A DNA stretch of 64,000 nt from Bifidobacterium sp. ESL0784 (GTDB taxonomy: Bacteria > Actinomycetota > Actinomycetes > Actinomycetales > Bifidobacteriaceae). Numbering within the stretch: position 1 is the first letter of the stretch; the number at the start of each line of letters is the position of its first letter. The stretch spans positions 454,491-518,490 of the forward strand of contig NZ_JAQTHV010000003.1 of NCBI RefSeq assembly GCF_029433295.1, read 5' to 3'. The translations under genes were made by a program, and so were the position numbers. Under the pieces are notes generated by a model. The model saw only the letters and a list, made by a program, of their open reading frames with translations. It was not told the DNA's origin and searched no databases. Of this stretch, positions 1 to 9,611 are shown in pieces.

Positions 1-236
1 ACGCGCTCAAGCCGGACCTTGCGGTATTCGACATCCGTCTCATCCTGCATCTCACCCAAGCCGGTGACATGCTTGAGCTCGTTGCGCGACTCGCGTTCGT
101 TCCACTCCTCGACCCCGGGAGCGCGGCCATCGCTTTGCTCCTGCAGGATGTCGGACTTACGTCCCAGCACCTCGTTCTGCTCGCCACGTTCACCATGCTC
201 AGCCTGAACGTCCTTACGCCCGTCGTTTGTTGCCAA
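1..236 (-). CDS. hflX: GTPase HflX, N-terminal part (runs off the window)
   Basis: Only the first 78 codons or so are inside the window. On the minus strand the reading frame begins at a TTG at 236 preceded by an AAAGG ribosome site about nine bases upstream, and it continues open to the edge. The peptide ends with the patch HVTGLGEMQD..DVEYRKVRLER, which resembles the conserved N-terminal lead-in to the HflX ribosome-associated GTPase domain of actinobacteria. The GTP-binding motifs themselves lie outside, so the assignment rests on this patch. The first 50 residues are charged and variable, as expected for HflX N-termini. It is divergent from the methyltransferase, with 149 bases between them. 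Confidence 0.65.
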   Translation of the reverse strand, partial: MATNDGRKDVQAEHGERGEQNEVLGRKSDILQEQSDGRAPGVEEWNERESRNELKHVTGLGEMQDETDVEYRKVRLER

Positions 237-385
237 TAAATCAACCTTTCGATAGTTGAAAATCCATCTTTATCCAAGCATATTCGGTGAGGTGAACGCG
301 TTTCACTGTTCCGGTATGCCACTAATATTGGAAACCTATTATTGCGGCACAGCCGAAGGCCGAAAAAACAAAAATCTGACGGGGC

Positions 386-1045
386 ATGATGAGCGAAACA
401 GCAGGAAAGCAACAGGAACGAACGGATGCCGAACACCAATCGGCAGAACAGTATTTTACGGCGGAACCGGCCTCGCGCGACGTGCGGCGGAACCTGCACG
501 TTTCTTTGCGTGGGCATGACGTGGATGTCGAGGTTTCCAACGGGGTGTTTTCGGGGCATCGTCTGGATCTTGGGACTTCCGTGCTGCTACGGCATGCGCC
601 GGAAGTGCCGGAAAACGGGACTTTTCTCGATATCGGCTGCGGTTGGGGACCGATCGCATTGGCACTTGGGCTGGAGTCTCCAAAGGCCGATATCTGGGCA
701 CTTGACATCAACGAACGTGCGCTGGAACTGACGAAAACCAATGCAGAGAAATTGGGGCTAGCCAAGCGCATCCACACAGTAAAGGCCTCGGATATGCCGG
801 CTGACCTCACCTTTGACCTCATCTGGTCGAACCCACCGATTCGCGTGGGCAAGGACGAACTGCATACGTTACTTATGGCTTGGCTTCCGCGGCTTACGGC
901 CGGCGGATACGCCTATCTTGTCGTGCAGAAAAACCTCGGCAGCGATTCGCTGATCAGGTGGCTTTCGGCCGAGCTCGGCGACGATTATCAGGTATCGAAA
1001 TATGCGAGTTCCAAAGGCTACCGTGTCATCGAAGTAAAGCACTGA
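386..1045 (+). CDS. RsmC-like class I SAM-dependent methyltransferase
   Basis: A 219-residue Rossmann-fold methyltransferase of the small RsmC/MTS type. The SAM-binding motif I is DIGCGWG at about residues 82-88, and the catalytic-loop motif NPP, typical of enzymes that methylate an exocyclic amino group of a base, is at 149-151 (SNPPIRVG). It lacks the N-terminal domain of full-length RsmC, so it resembles the half-size enzymes common in Gram-positives. The likely role is N2-guanine methylation of rRNA, but the substrate cannot be read from the sequence. Two adjacent ATGs (386 and 389) are possible starts, with a GGGG stretch just upstream. Confidence 0.85.
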   Translation: MMSETAGKQQERTDAEHQSAEQYFTAEPASRDVRRNLHVSLRGHDVDVEVSNGVFSGHRLDLGTSVLLRHAPEVPENGTFLDIGCGWGPIALALGLESPKADIWALDINERALELTKTNAEKLGLAKRIHTVKASDMPADLTFDLIWSNPPIRVGKDELHTLLMAWLPRLTAGGYAYLVVQKNLGSDSLIRWLSAELGDDYQVSKYASSKGYRVIEVKH

Positions 1046-1051
1046 CAAACC

Positions 1052-1130
1052 CGCACATCCAAAAGGCACTTTGGAAACGATTGGTACGATGCTGCTCGCC
1101 TGTTTTTCAATGTCCCCGTTTGGATGTGCG
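1052..1130 (+). repeat. 12-bp inverted repeat upstream of hrpA
   Basis: Perfect arms CGCACATCCAAA (1052-1063) and TTTGGATGTGCG (1119-1130) lie about 55 bases apart between the methyltransferase stop and the hrpA start. The right arm abuts a TACAAT hexamer (1131-1136) that could be the hrpA -10 box. No clear T-run follows either arm, so an operator or mRNA structure is more likely than a terminator. Confidence 0.5.
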
Positions 1131-1146
1131 TACAATAGAGAAACAC

Positions 1147-4100
1147 ATGAAATACCATTATCCTTCAGACTTGCCGGTTAGCGCCGCGCGCGACGAGATC
1201 CAGCGCGCGGTGCGGGATTCGCAGGTCGTCATTGTCTCCGGACAGACCGGATCGGGCAAGACCACCCAGATTCCGAAAATGCTTCTGGAGATGGGCCGTG
1301 GCACCCACGGCCATCAGATCGTACACACCCAGCCGCGCCGTTTGGCCGCACGTACCGTAGCCGAACGCATCTGTGACGAAATGGGTGTGAAGCTCGGCGA
1401 GGAAATCGGCTATCAGGTCCGCTTCACCGACAAAAGCTCACCCAAAACACGTCTGCGCATCGTCACTGACGGCATTCTTTTGGCTCAGATTCAGCACGAT
1501 CCGCGGCTTTCGCGTTACGACACCATCATCATCGACGAGGCGCACGAACGTAGCCTCAACATCGACTTCCTGCTCGGCTACCTGACCGCGTTGCTGCCGA
1601 AGCGCCGCGATCTGAAGCTCATCATCACTTCGGCCACCATAGACTCGGTGAAATTCAAAGAGCATTTCGAGGACGCGCTGCACACGAAAGTGCCCGTCAT
1701 CGAAGTCTCCGGACGCACCTACCCCGTGCAAATCGTCTACGAGCCACTGGGCGGCATGCCCGCGCTGATGCGGCATGTGCCGGGATTTGCCGATGGGTCG
1801 CTACCCAATGAAAACGGCGAGATTCCGGGAGCCGACAGCCGCAATGGTTCCGGCAACAGCTTCAGCAACACCGGCAGCGAAGATATGCCCCGAGCCGTGG
1901 CACGAGCTTGTGCCGAGCTGGTCATCCATTCCTCGCACGACCGCGGGCCGCGCGATATCCTGGTCTTTGCTTCCGGCGAGCGCGACATCCACGAATACGA
2001 AGATGCCATCCGCCACCATTTCGGCCCCCGTGCCGCCGATATGCGTCGCCCGGACGCACTGGAAATCGTACCACTCTACGCCCGCCTGTCTTCCAAGGAA
2101 CAGCACCGCGTCTTCGAGCACCATACACACCAGCGCATCGTCATCGCCACCAACGTGGCCGAGACCTCGCTGACCGTACCCGGCATCCGTTACGTGGTCG
2201 ACCCCGGCGAAGCGCGTATCTCGCGATATTCCAAATCCGCCAAGGTGCAGCGTCTGCCGATTGAGGCCATCAGCCAGGCCAGCGCCGACCAGCGAAGCGG
2301 CCGATGCGGACGTATCGCCGACGGCATCGCCATCCGCCTTTACTCCAAGGACGACTACGAATCCCGCCCACGCTTCACCGAGCCGGAGATCCTGCGCACT
2401 TCGCTTGGGGCTGTTGTACTACATATGCTGTCGGTGGGCGTTGCGCGCACGGCCGACGACGTAACGCATTTCGGCTTCATCGATCCGCCGGACACCCGTT
2501 CCGTCTCCGACGGCTTCAACGAATTGACCGAGCTCAAGGCCATCGCGCGCAAGCACGGCGAGGTGCGCCTGACCCACACCGGCCGTCAACTTTCGCGCAT
2601 CCCCATCGATATCAGGCTGGGCCGTATGATCCTCGAGGCCGCGCAAAAAGCCACGCCCAACACGCTCGCCGCAGTGCTGGTCATCGTCGCCTTCCTCAGC
2701 CTGCAGGACCCGCGTGAACGGCCCGACGAAATCCGTGCTGAAGCCGACCGCGTTCACAACCGCTACGCCGACGAGACCAGCGATTTTCTGACCGCGCTCA
2801 ATATATGGGACCATATTTTCGGCCCTAACGAAGGCAACGACGGCAACCACACCGGCAACGCCAAGCTGCGCAAAATCTGCAAGTCCGAATACTTCAACTT
2901 CATTCGCCTGCGCCAATGGCGCGACCTCGTCTCCCAGCTGCGGCAGATGTGCCGGCAGATGCATTTCAAGGTGGGCAAGCCCGCCCCTATTTCGCGTCCG
3001 GCACCGGAAATCCTCATGTTGCCGATCAATCAGCAGGCGGCTCATGCCTTGTGCTGCTCGTGGGATTCGCAGGGCATCCACTCCTCCATGCTCGCCGGTC
3101 TGCTCTCGATGATGGGCATGCAGGTGGTGCGCGAGCCCAAAGCCTCGGACTTCTCCGGCCTCAAGGGTGCAGCAAAAGCCCGAGCCATGAAACGTGCGGC
3201 CAAGCAATCAAAGAACGAGTACCAAGGTGCGCGCGGCACACGGTTCGCGCTCTTCCCTGCCTCGTCGGTGGCCAAGTCCACCCCGCCGTGGGTAATGGCG
3301 ACCGACCTGACCGAAACTTCACGCCTGTGGGCGCGCTATTCCGCTGCCATCGATCCGGCGTGGGCCGAACCATTGGCAGGAAGCCTCACCCGCGTCACCT
3401 ACGCCGAGCCCCATTGGTCGGGCTCGCGCGGCAGCGCCATCGCCAGTTCGAAGGTGCTGCTCTACGGCCTGCCCATCGTCCAGGACCGGCCGGTGCAATG
3501 GGGTCGTATCAATCCTCCCGAAGCCCGTGACTTTCTGATTCGTCAAGGATTGGTCGAAGGCGATATCCAGCAGCGTTTCTCCTATGACGATTTCGTCGAG
3601 GCCAACCGAGACATTCTTCAGGACGCGGTGGACGACACCAACCGCACCCGCCAAATTTCCGATAGCGTCAGTGACGAAGATCTGTTCGACTTCTACAACG
3701 CCGTCATTCCGGCTGACGTGACCAGCGTCGCCGACCTCGGCAAATGGGTCAAGTCCATCCACCAGACGCAGCCACACCTGCTCGACTTCGACCCGGACAA
3801 GGTCGAGCGCCTGCAATCGCACGAATCCGTGGACTTGCGCGATTACCCCGACCAATGGCACACGCTCGGAACCGACGGTACCCCTATCGACCTGCGCTTG
3901 AGTTATATCTACAACCCCAGCGACCCCGCCGACGGCGTAACCGTGCATATCCCCATCAAGGCCCTGTCCCGCCTGACTCCCGAGCAGTTCACTTGGAACG
4001 TGCCGGGACTTCTGGACGAGCTTATTCTGGGCTATATCAAGTCGCTGCCGAAGTCGCTGCGCGTCCAGTTCGTACCCGCGCCCGACACGGCCCGCAGCAT

Positions 4101-5478
4101 CCGCGCCGCTATTGACGAGCGCTACCCCGACCTTCCCGGATCGGGTTCTGAGGGCAAGCCAAGCTTACCGCCAATAGACGATGCGACCGGCACCACACGT
4201 TGGCCCGACTTCGCTCACGCCTTCACTTATGCCGCCATCACCAGCGTCAACGCGACCATCCACCCCGAAGACTTCAACAACGACCAGCTCGACAAGCTTT
4301 CACCGTATCTGCGCGTCGCGTTCAGCGTCGAGGAACCATTGCCACCGGCACCCAGTAAGGACCGGCGCAGCAACAAACGAAACAGCAAAGGCGACCGCAA
4401 CCACGTTGATGCCGCCGATGCCAGCAACTCAGCGATTCCCTACAATAAGTACGCAAACAGTTCCGCTTCGAATTCCCGAAAGAACAACGCCAACGCCCAA
4501 TCAGGACAGAATAATCCGGACAATACCGCCAATACTCCGACGATCATCGATGACGCAACATTCCGGGCCCAGCGGCACGGCAAGGCACAACGTTATCGGG
4601 TGCTCGGCACGGGCAAATCGCTTGTCGAGCTGCAACGTAAGTTCGCCCGTCAAGCTCAGGCCAGCGCTCGGAAAACCGTGGAGCGACAGGCTAGCAAGGC
4701 CAAGTCGCAGGGCAAGGTGGTCGCACAGGCGAACCTTCTGAACAAAGCCGGTGCCACCACGGTTTCGCGAGCCGAAATGCTCTGGCAAGCGGCATACGAA
4801 AAGCTGAAACTGCCCGAAGACCGCATTTCCTCACGCTGGCTTGGCAACGAGGCGCTGATGCTAGCCAGCGCGCCCTACAAGTCCACGAAACTCTTGGTCG
4901 ATGACCTTGAGCTAGCGGCCGTCAAACGTCTGCTTCCCCATATCGACAAGCTTGCCGATGACAACGCTCTGGCTGAGGCCGTAAGCGGGGTGACGCAGAC
5001 TTTCGAAGACACGGTCTACGCCGTGGCTCATGACGTCATCGCCATTCTCAAACGCTATGCGGCCGTCGATTCGGCGGTGGGCGGCAAAGCCGACCTCACC
5101 ATGCTGGCCGTGCTGCAATCGGTCCGCGAGCATATCGCCACGCTCGTCTACCCAGTTTTCGTGGGTTCGACCCCGCCACAAGCGCTGCCGAACATCGAAC
5201 GCTACCTGCACGCCGACCTGATGCGCTTGGAAAAGGCCAAAACCGACAAGAACCGTGACGTCCGTTGGGCATGGGAGGCCGATGAGGCCAAGGACTTGGT
5301 GACGAGAGCCGAAGAAAAACTGAAAGCCGAACCCGCCGGTCCCCGACGCGAGCAATTCGGCAAGCAGGTGGAGCAGGCCCGCTGGATGCTCGAGGAATTC
5401 TACGTCTCCCTGTGGGCGCAGGAACTGGGCACGAAGTCCCCCGCCAGTCTCAAACGCATCCGCAAGCTGTTGGACTAA
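1147..5478 (+). CDS. hrpA: ATP-dependent RNA helicase HrpA (DEAH family)
   Basis: About 1443 residues, the usual size for HrpA. The helicase core begins at once: Walker A GQTGSGKTTQ near residue 37, the DEAH box IIIDEAHERS near 133, then the SAT and QRSGRCGR motifs, followed by the HA2/OB domains and the long HrpA-specific C-terminal region. The frame is open well upstream, but the ATG at 1147 (MKYHYPSDLP) starts right before the conserved core and sits 10 bases after a TACAAT box, so the mRNA leader may be very short. HrpA unwinds RNA and in E. coli rescues stalled ribosomes. An Asn/Ser-rich insertion occurs near residues 1080-1135, and another Gly/Asn/Ser-rich one interrupts the core near residue 220. 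Confidence 0.95.
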   Translation: MKYHYPSDLPVSAARDEIQRAVRDSQVVIVSGQTGSGKTTQIPKMLLEMGRGTHGHQIVHTQPRRLAARTVAERICDEMGVKLGEEIGYQVRFTDKSSPKTRLRIVTDGILLAQIQHDPRLSRYDTIIIDEAHERSLNIDFLLGYLTALLPKRRDLKLIITSATIDSVKFKEHFEDALHTKVPVIEVSGRTYPVQIVYEPLGGMPALMRHVPGFADGSLPNENGEIPGADSRNGSGNSFSNTGSEDMPRAVARACAELVIHSSHDRGPRDILVFASGERDIHEYEDAIRHHFGPRAADMRRPDALEIVPLYARLSSKEQHRVFEHHTHQRIVIATNVAETSLTVPGIRYVVDPGEARISRYSKSAKVQRLPIEAISQASADQRSGRCGRIADGIAIRLYSKDDYESRPRFTEPEILRTSLGAVVLHMLSVGVARTADDVTHFGFIDPPDTRSVSDGFNELTELKAIARKHGEVRLTHTGRQLSRIPIDIRLGRMILEAAQKATPNTLAAVLVIVAFLSLQDPRERPDEIRAEADRVHNRYADETSDFLTALNIWDHIFGPNEGNDGNHTGNAKLRKICKSEYFNFIRLRQWRDLVSQLRQMCRQMHFKVGKPAPISRPAPEILMLPINQQAAHALCCSWDSQGIHSSMLAGLLSMMGMQVVREPKASDFSGLKGAAKARAMKRAAKQSKNEYQGARGTRFALFPASSVAKSTPPWVMATDLTETSRLWARYSAAIDPAWAEPLAGSLTRVTYAEPHWSGSRGSAIASSKVLLYGLPIVQDRPVQWGRINPPEARDFLIRQGLVEGDIQQRFSYDDFVEANRDILQDAVDDTNRTRQISDSVSDEDLFDFYNAVIPADVTSVADLGKWVKSIHQTQPHLLDFDPDKVERLQSHESVDLRDYPDQWHTLGTDGTPIDLRLSYIYNPSDPADGVTVHIPIKALSRLTPEQFTWNVPGLLDELILGYIKSLPKSLRVQFVPAPDTARSIRAAIDERYPDLPGSGSEGKPSLPPIDDATGTTRWPDFAHAFTYAAITSVNATIHPEDFNNDQLDKLSPYLRVAFSVEEPLPPAPSKDRRSNKRNSKGDRNHVDAADASNSAIPYNKYANSSASNSRKNNANAQSGQNNPDNTANTPTIIDDATFRAQRHGKAQRYRVLGTGKSLVELQRKFARQAQASARKTVERQASKAKSQGKVVAQANLLNKAGATTVSRAEMLWQAAYEKLKLPEDRISSRWLGNEALMLASAPYKSTKLLVDDLELAAVKRLLPHIDKLADDNALAEAVSGVTQTFEDTVYAVAHDVIAILKRYAAVDSAVGGKADLTMLAVLQSVREHIATLVYPVFVGSTPPQALPNIERYLHADLMRLEKAKTDKNRDVRWAWEADEAKDLVTRAEEKLKAEPAGPRREQFGKQVEQARWMLEEFYVSLWAQELGTKSPASLKRIRKLLD

Positions 5479-5701
5479 TCGCCTATAATCATCGTTGCTT
5501 GAACGGTGTTTACTGCCATCTGTCCGTCTTACTGGCCAGATAAATCGCCGGAGTCCAAGACTGTAAACGATTACCCTGATTGATTCGTTTCGTTCGGCCA
5601 TTATGACTCCCTAGACGGCAGATAGCATTGCATGATGACAATTTCCGCAACCCGACTTTTCTGTAGGAAAACTTTCAGGGGCGAACGGTAGCATTGGCCA
5701 A

Positions 5702-6616
5702 GTGACCTCATCTTCCAAGTCCCGCAAACGTTCCCACTCCCCTGCCAAATTCATCGCGACCTGCAAACGCAAGTGGCGCAAGGCCGGCGTACCCGCAAAA
5801 GTAGGTGTGGTTCTCGGTGGTATCGTCGCAGTGATCTGCGTAATGGCACTGGTGATGGGGCTCATTCGTATGGTCCAGTGGCATATCGAAGTCACAGACG
5901 CGCAGAAACGGCAGGAAGAGCTGGTCCAGAAATATGATTTCGACCCTGGCAATATCATCTCCGACGCGCAGTTCTTCAACGCCGACGCCATGAGCCAGGC
6001 CGAAGTACAAGCCTTCATCATCAAGCACGGCCCAAACTGCACCTCAACCAACTGCCTGCCCGTCAAGACCTTCGATACCACCGACATTGCCGCCAACAGC
6101 CTTTGCAAAGCCTACGAAGGCGCAAAAGGCGAATCTGCGAGCGCCATCATCTACAAATCCTCGCAGGCTTGCGGCGTCAGCGAAAAAGTACTGCTTACTG
6201 TAATGCAAAAGGAACAGCATCTCATCGGCTCGGCCAATCCCACCGACTTCCAGTACAAAGCCGCCATGGGCCTGAGCTGCCCGGACGATGCCGACTGCGA
6301 CCCGCAATATGCCGGCTTCTTCAATCAGGTCTACGGCTCGGCGAAACGGTTCAGGTACTATCAAGCCCACGAAAGCAAATACGGCTACCACGTCGGAACG
6401 CTCAACTACGTTCAGTATCATCCGAACAAAAGCTGCGGCGGCACCCAGGTCTACATCCGCAACCAGGCCACGGCGCTCCTCTACGTCTACACGCCCTACC
6501 AACCCAACACCGCGTCACTGAAAGCGGGCTTCAACGAGGGAGACTCTTGCTCCAGCTACGGCAACCGCAACTTCGCTCTGATCTACAACAACTGGTTCGG
6601 CGACCCGCGCAAGTAG
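5702..6616 (+). CDS. Membrane-anchored extracytoplasmic protein, hemagglutinin-like
   Basis: A 304-residue protein with a basic N-terminus (KSRKRSHS, KRKWRK), one membrane span at about 34-57 and a Cys-containing exported domain. The exported part carries LTVMQKEQHLI, AMGLSCPD and a closing NNWFG, a pattern known in actinobacterial proteins annotated as hemagglutinins; the MQKEQ stretch recalls lysozyme-like wall domains. Function is unproven, and a cell-wall-associated role is the best guess. Start is a GTG at 5702 with a weak ribosome site. The 223 bases between hrpA and this gene hold only a TATAAT-like hexamer near 5485 and nothing else I recognise. Confidence 0.7.
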   Translation: MTSSSKSRKRSHSPAKFIATCKRKWRKAGVPAKVGVVLGGIVAVICVMALVMGLIRMVQWHIEVTDAQKRQEELVQKYDFDPGNIISDAQFFNADAMSQAEVQAFIIKHGPNCTSTNCLPVKTFDTTDIAANSLCKAYEGAKGESASAIIYKSSQACGVSEKVLLTVMQKEQHLIGSANPTDFQYKAAMGLSCPDDADCDPQYAGFFNQVYGSAKRFRYYQAHESKYGYHVGTLNYVQYHPNKSCGGTQVYIRNQATALLYVYTPYQPNTASLKAGFNEGDSCSSYGNRNFALIYNNWFGDPRK

Positions 6617-6635
6617 CGGCGACGCAACCGTAAAA

Positions 6636-7886
6636 CTACTTGATATAGCGGCGCAGCAAACAGGTCACGACGACGGCTAATGCACCGAAAACGGCGGCGA
6701 ACGGGCCGAGCCAAGTCAGGCCGAGCGCACCGTTGACCAAACCGCCGACAGCCGAACCCAGGGCGATGCCGATGTTGAATGACATCGAATTGAGCGACGA
6801 GGCCAGGTTGAGGCAGCCGGGGTGCGAGGATTCCGCAACGTCCATGTAGAGCACCTGCGAGGCCGAGTTCTGCAGGTACATCAGCATGCCAAGCGCGATG
6901 AGCAACGGCACGCCGAGCCACGGCAGGAAATGGACGAGAGGTAGGGCGCAGAGGCACACAGTCTGGGCGACGTAAATGGGCCGGATGCGTGCCAACGGTT
7001 CAACGCCTTTGCCCCTGTTCGCCAGTTTGCCTCCGTAAAGGTTGCTCCAAAGGCAGGCGAGGCCGAAAACGACCAAACCGACACTAAGATATTGTTTCGG
7101 CAGATGAATTTCGTCACGCATAATGGGCGTCAGATAAGTATAGAAGACGTAGCTGGCCGCAGCCCCGCATAGGACTGCGGCGACACCCAGATCGATACGC
7201 GGGTCGAAGAAAAGCTTGAATTGGGCGATGAAGCCGATATGCTGCATCTGGCCGCTACGCGGCAACACGATAATCATCAGGATCATGAGTACGACGCTCA
7301 AAGCGACAATCAGCCAGAATGTCCAACGCCAGCCACACACGCCCGCAAGCCACGTACCCACAGGAACGCCCGCAACGGAGGCAAGTGAGAAGCCGGAAAA
7401 TACCCAAGCGATGAATTTCGTGCGGTGCTCCGGATCGGTGACCTCGCCGGAATAGGTCATCGACATCGCAACCAACGTGCCGGAAACCAGCGCGATGACC
7501 ATGCGGGCCACCACCAGAAACGCGAAATTCGTAGCCACCGCGCATAAGACATTGCCCAGGATAAAAACGACGATAAGCGCCATATGGGTTGGGAAACGCG
7601 GGAAACGGCCGCTCAGAGCGGATCCGATTGGGGTGGCCGGGGCATAGACGAAGGCGAAAATCGAGACCAGATTGCCGACTGCGACCTCGGAAACGGAAAG
7701 CCCGCGTGCGATGTCGGGCAGAATGCCGACCACGATGAATTCACTCATCCCCAGCATGAAGCTCATGGCCACCAGCGTGAAGACAGGCAGGTTCCAAAAG
7801 CGGCGGCCGGCAGGTTGAGCCATCTTATCGTGCCCCGCATCGGCTTTCGCCTCGCCGGCATTGCCCTGCACTAATCCCTTTGCCAT
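6636..7886 (-). CDS. MFS transporter, drug/sugar efflux type
   Basis: 416 residues with about 12 hydrophobic spans and the arrangement of the AraJ/Cml-type (DHA1) major facilitator efflux family. Visible family marks are the first helix FTLVAMSFMLGMSEFIVVGILPDIA and the FPRFPTH loop after helix 2. The protein would export a drug or small metabolite using the proton gradient; the substrate cannot be read. It converges with the hemagglutinin-like gene, with only 19 bases between the two stops. The start has a GAGAAGAAG ribosome site. A 162-base gap separates it from glnA and shows no gene. Confidence 0.85.
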   Translation of the reverse strand: MAKGLVQGNAGEAKADAGHDKMAQPAGRRFWNLPVFTLVAMSFMLGMSEFIVVGILPDIARGLSVSEVAVGNLVSIFAFVYAPATPIGSALSGRFPRFPTHMALIVVFILGNVLCAVATNFAFLVVARMVIALVSGTLVAMSMTYSGEVTDPEHRTKFIAWVFSGFSLASVAGVPVGTWLAGVCGWRWTFWLIVALSVVLMILMIIVLPRSGQMQHIGFIAQFKLFFDPRIDLGVAAVLCGAAASYVFYTYLTPIMRDEIHLPKQYLSVGLVVFGLACLWSNLYGGKLANRGKGVEPLARIRPIYVAQTVCLCALPLVHFLPWLGVPLLIALGMLMYLQNSASQVLYMDVAESSHPGCLNLASSLNSMSFNIGIALGSAVGGLVNGALGLTWLGPFAAVFGALAVVVTCLLRRYIK

Positions 7887-8048
7887 CTTCTTCTCGCCCC
7901 GCCAAACTGCCTAAAACTTGAATACCCTCCATCAAATTTTACGGATGAGGCATGCCAAAACCGGCTCGAACTCGCGCGAATAAAACGAAACCGCCATAAA
8001 TAGCCACTGAACGAAACCCAGCGAGACACAGCAGCTGGGCATACCCTT

Positions 8049-9386
8049 TTAGAGCTTGGGCAGGAACTTCTCCAGTTCATAGCGGGTGACTTGGCGGCGA
8101 TAATCGTCCCATTCCTGGCGCTTGTTGCGCAGGAAGTACTCGAAGACGTGCTCGCCCAGAACGCCGGCGACGAAATCGGACTTCTCCATCACCTTAAGCG
8201 CCTCGTCAAGATTCTCCGGCAACGGCTCGATGCCCATGGCCTTGCGTTCGGCGTCAGTCAGATCCCAGACCGCGTCGCTGGTCGGCTCGCACAACGTCAT
8301 CTTCTGCTCAACACCGTCGAGACCGCTAGCCAGAAGCACCGAGAACGCCAGATACGGGTTGGCCACCGGATCCAGCGCGCGGTATTCCATACGAGCCGAA
8401 TTGCCCTTGCCGGGCTTATACTGCGGGATACGCAGCAGTGCCGAACGGTTGTTATGGCCCCAGCAGACGTAGCTCGGGGCCTCGTTGCCGCCCCAAAGAC
8501 GTTTGTAGGAGTTGACGTACTGGTTGGTGATTGCGCTGATTTCGCGGGCATGGTAGAGGATGCCGGCGGCGAACTGGCGGGCGATCAGCGACATGTTGAA
8601 TTCCTGCCCGGCTTCGTAGAAGGCATTGGAATCCCCCTCGAATAGGCTCAGGTGAGTGTGCATGCCGCTGCCAGGCTCGTCGGTAAGAGGCTTGGGCATG
8701 AAGCTGGCGTGAATGCCGCGCTCCAGCGAAATCTCCTTGACCACCGTGCGGAAGGTCATGATGTTGTCGCTGGTCGCCATCGCGTCGGCGTAGCGCAGGT
8801 CGATCTCGTTCTGGCCCGGTCCGACCTCGTGGTGCGAGTATTCGACGGAAATGCCCATCTGCTCAAGCATGTTGACGGCAGCACGACGGAAGTCCATCCC
8901 GGGACTGCGCGGCACGTGGTCGAAGTAGGTGCCGTAGTCGACGGGGGTGGGCGGCTTGCCCCAATCGTCCTGCTGTTCGAAAAGATAGAATTCGATTTCG
9001 GGGTGGACGTAGAAGGTGAAGCCCTTCTCCTTGGCCTTTTGAAGCTCCTGTTCCAAGACGTGGCGCGGATCGCCGAGCGACGGTTCACCGTCCGGGGTCA
9101 AGATGTTGCAGAACATGCGGGCGGTACCTTGCGGACCGTCGCGCCACGGCAACAGTTGGAAAGTGGAAGGGTCCGGCTTGACGATCATATCGTCTTCGGA
9201 GACGCGGGTCATGCCTTCAATCGCCGAGCCGTCGAAGCCGAGGCCCTCCTCAAAGGCGTCCTCGAGTTCCGCAGGGGCGATAGCCACGGACTTCAACGTC
9301 CCCAGCACGTCGGTGAACCACAAACGAATAAAACGCACATCGCGTTCCTCGACGGTACGCAAGGCGAATTCCTGCTGTTTATCCAT
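8049..9386 (-). CDS. glnA: Type I glutamine synthetase, GSI-alpha/GlnA2 type
   Basis: 445 residues, the length of the short GSI-alpha enzymes rather than the about 470 of GSI-beta. Signatures are GFDGSAIEG near residue 50, HPEIEFYLF, the metal/glutamate site HHEVGPGQNEID, and HTHLSLF. It condenses glutamate, ammonia and ATP to glutamine. The adenylylation-loop tyrosine motif of GSI-beta (NLYDLP) is not present in the C-terminal region, so control by GlnE is unlikely. Upstream (9387-9611) is an AT-rich 225-base region that must hold the promoter; I did not find a convincing GlnR box. Confidence 0.95.
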   Translation of the reverse strand: MDKQQEFALRTVEERDVRFIRLWFTDVLGTLKSVAIAPAELEDAFEEGLGFDGSAIEGMTRVSEDDMIVKPDPSTFQLLPWRDGPQGTARMFCNILTPDGEPSLGDPRHVLEQELQKAKEKGFTFYVHPEIEFYLFEQQDDWGKPPTPVDYGTYFDHVPRSPGMDFRRAAVNMLEQMGISVEYSHHEVGPGQNEIDLRYADAMATSDNIMTFRTVVKEISLERGIHASFMPKPLTDEPGSGMHTHLSLFEGDSNAFYEAGQEFNMSLIARQFAAGILYHAREISAITNQYVNSYKRLWGGNEAPSYVCWGHNNRSALLRIPQYKPGKGNSARMEYRALDPVANPYLAFSVLLASGLDGVEQKMTLCEPTSDAVWDLTDAERKAMGIEPLPENLDEALKVMEKSDFVAGVLGEHVFEYFLRNKRQEWDDYRRQVTRYELEKFLPKL

Positions 9387-9611
9387 ATTCCTATGTTCTC
9401 ACGGCATTATTACATTCCAGTTAAACCATGAGTCGCGGGGATATTTTCGGAACTTTCCGCTTCAGGTTGCAGGAACGATTATTACTTTCCGACTTCAAAT
9501 TAGCGAGAGATTATCGAATCAAATAAAAAGTCGGTTGATAACAATTTCACATCGACGACATTCCACCGTTCCTGCTTTGCTGTCAACCAACCTTTTGGCT
9601 CTTCTACGAAA

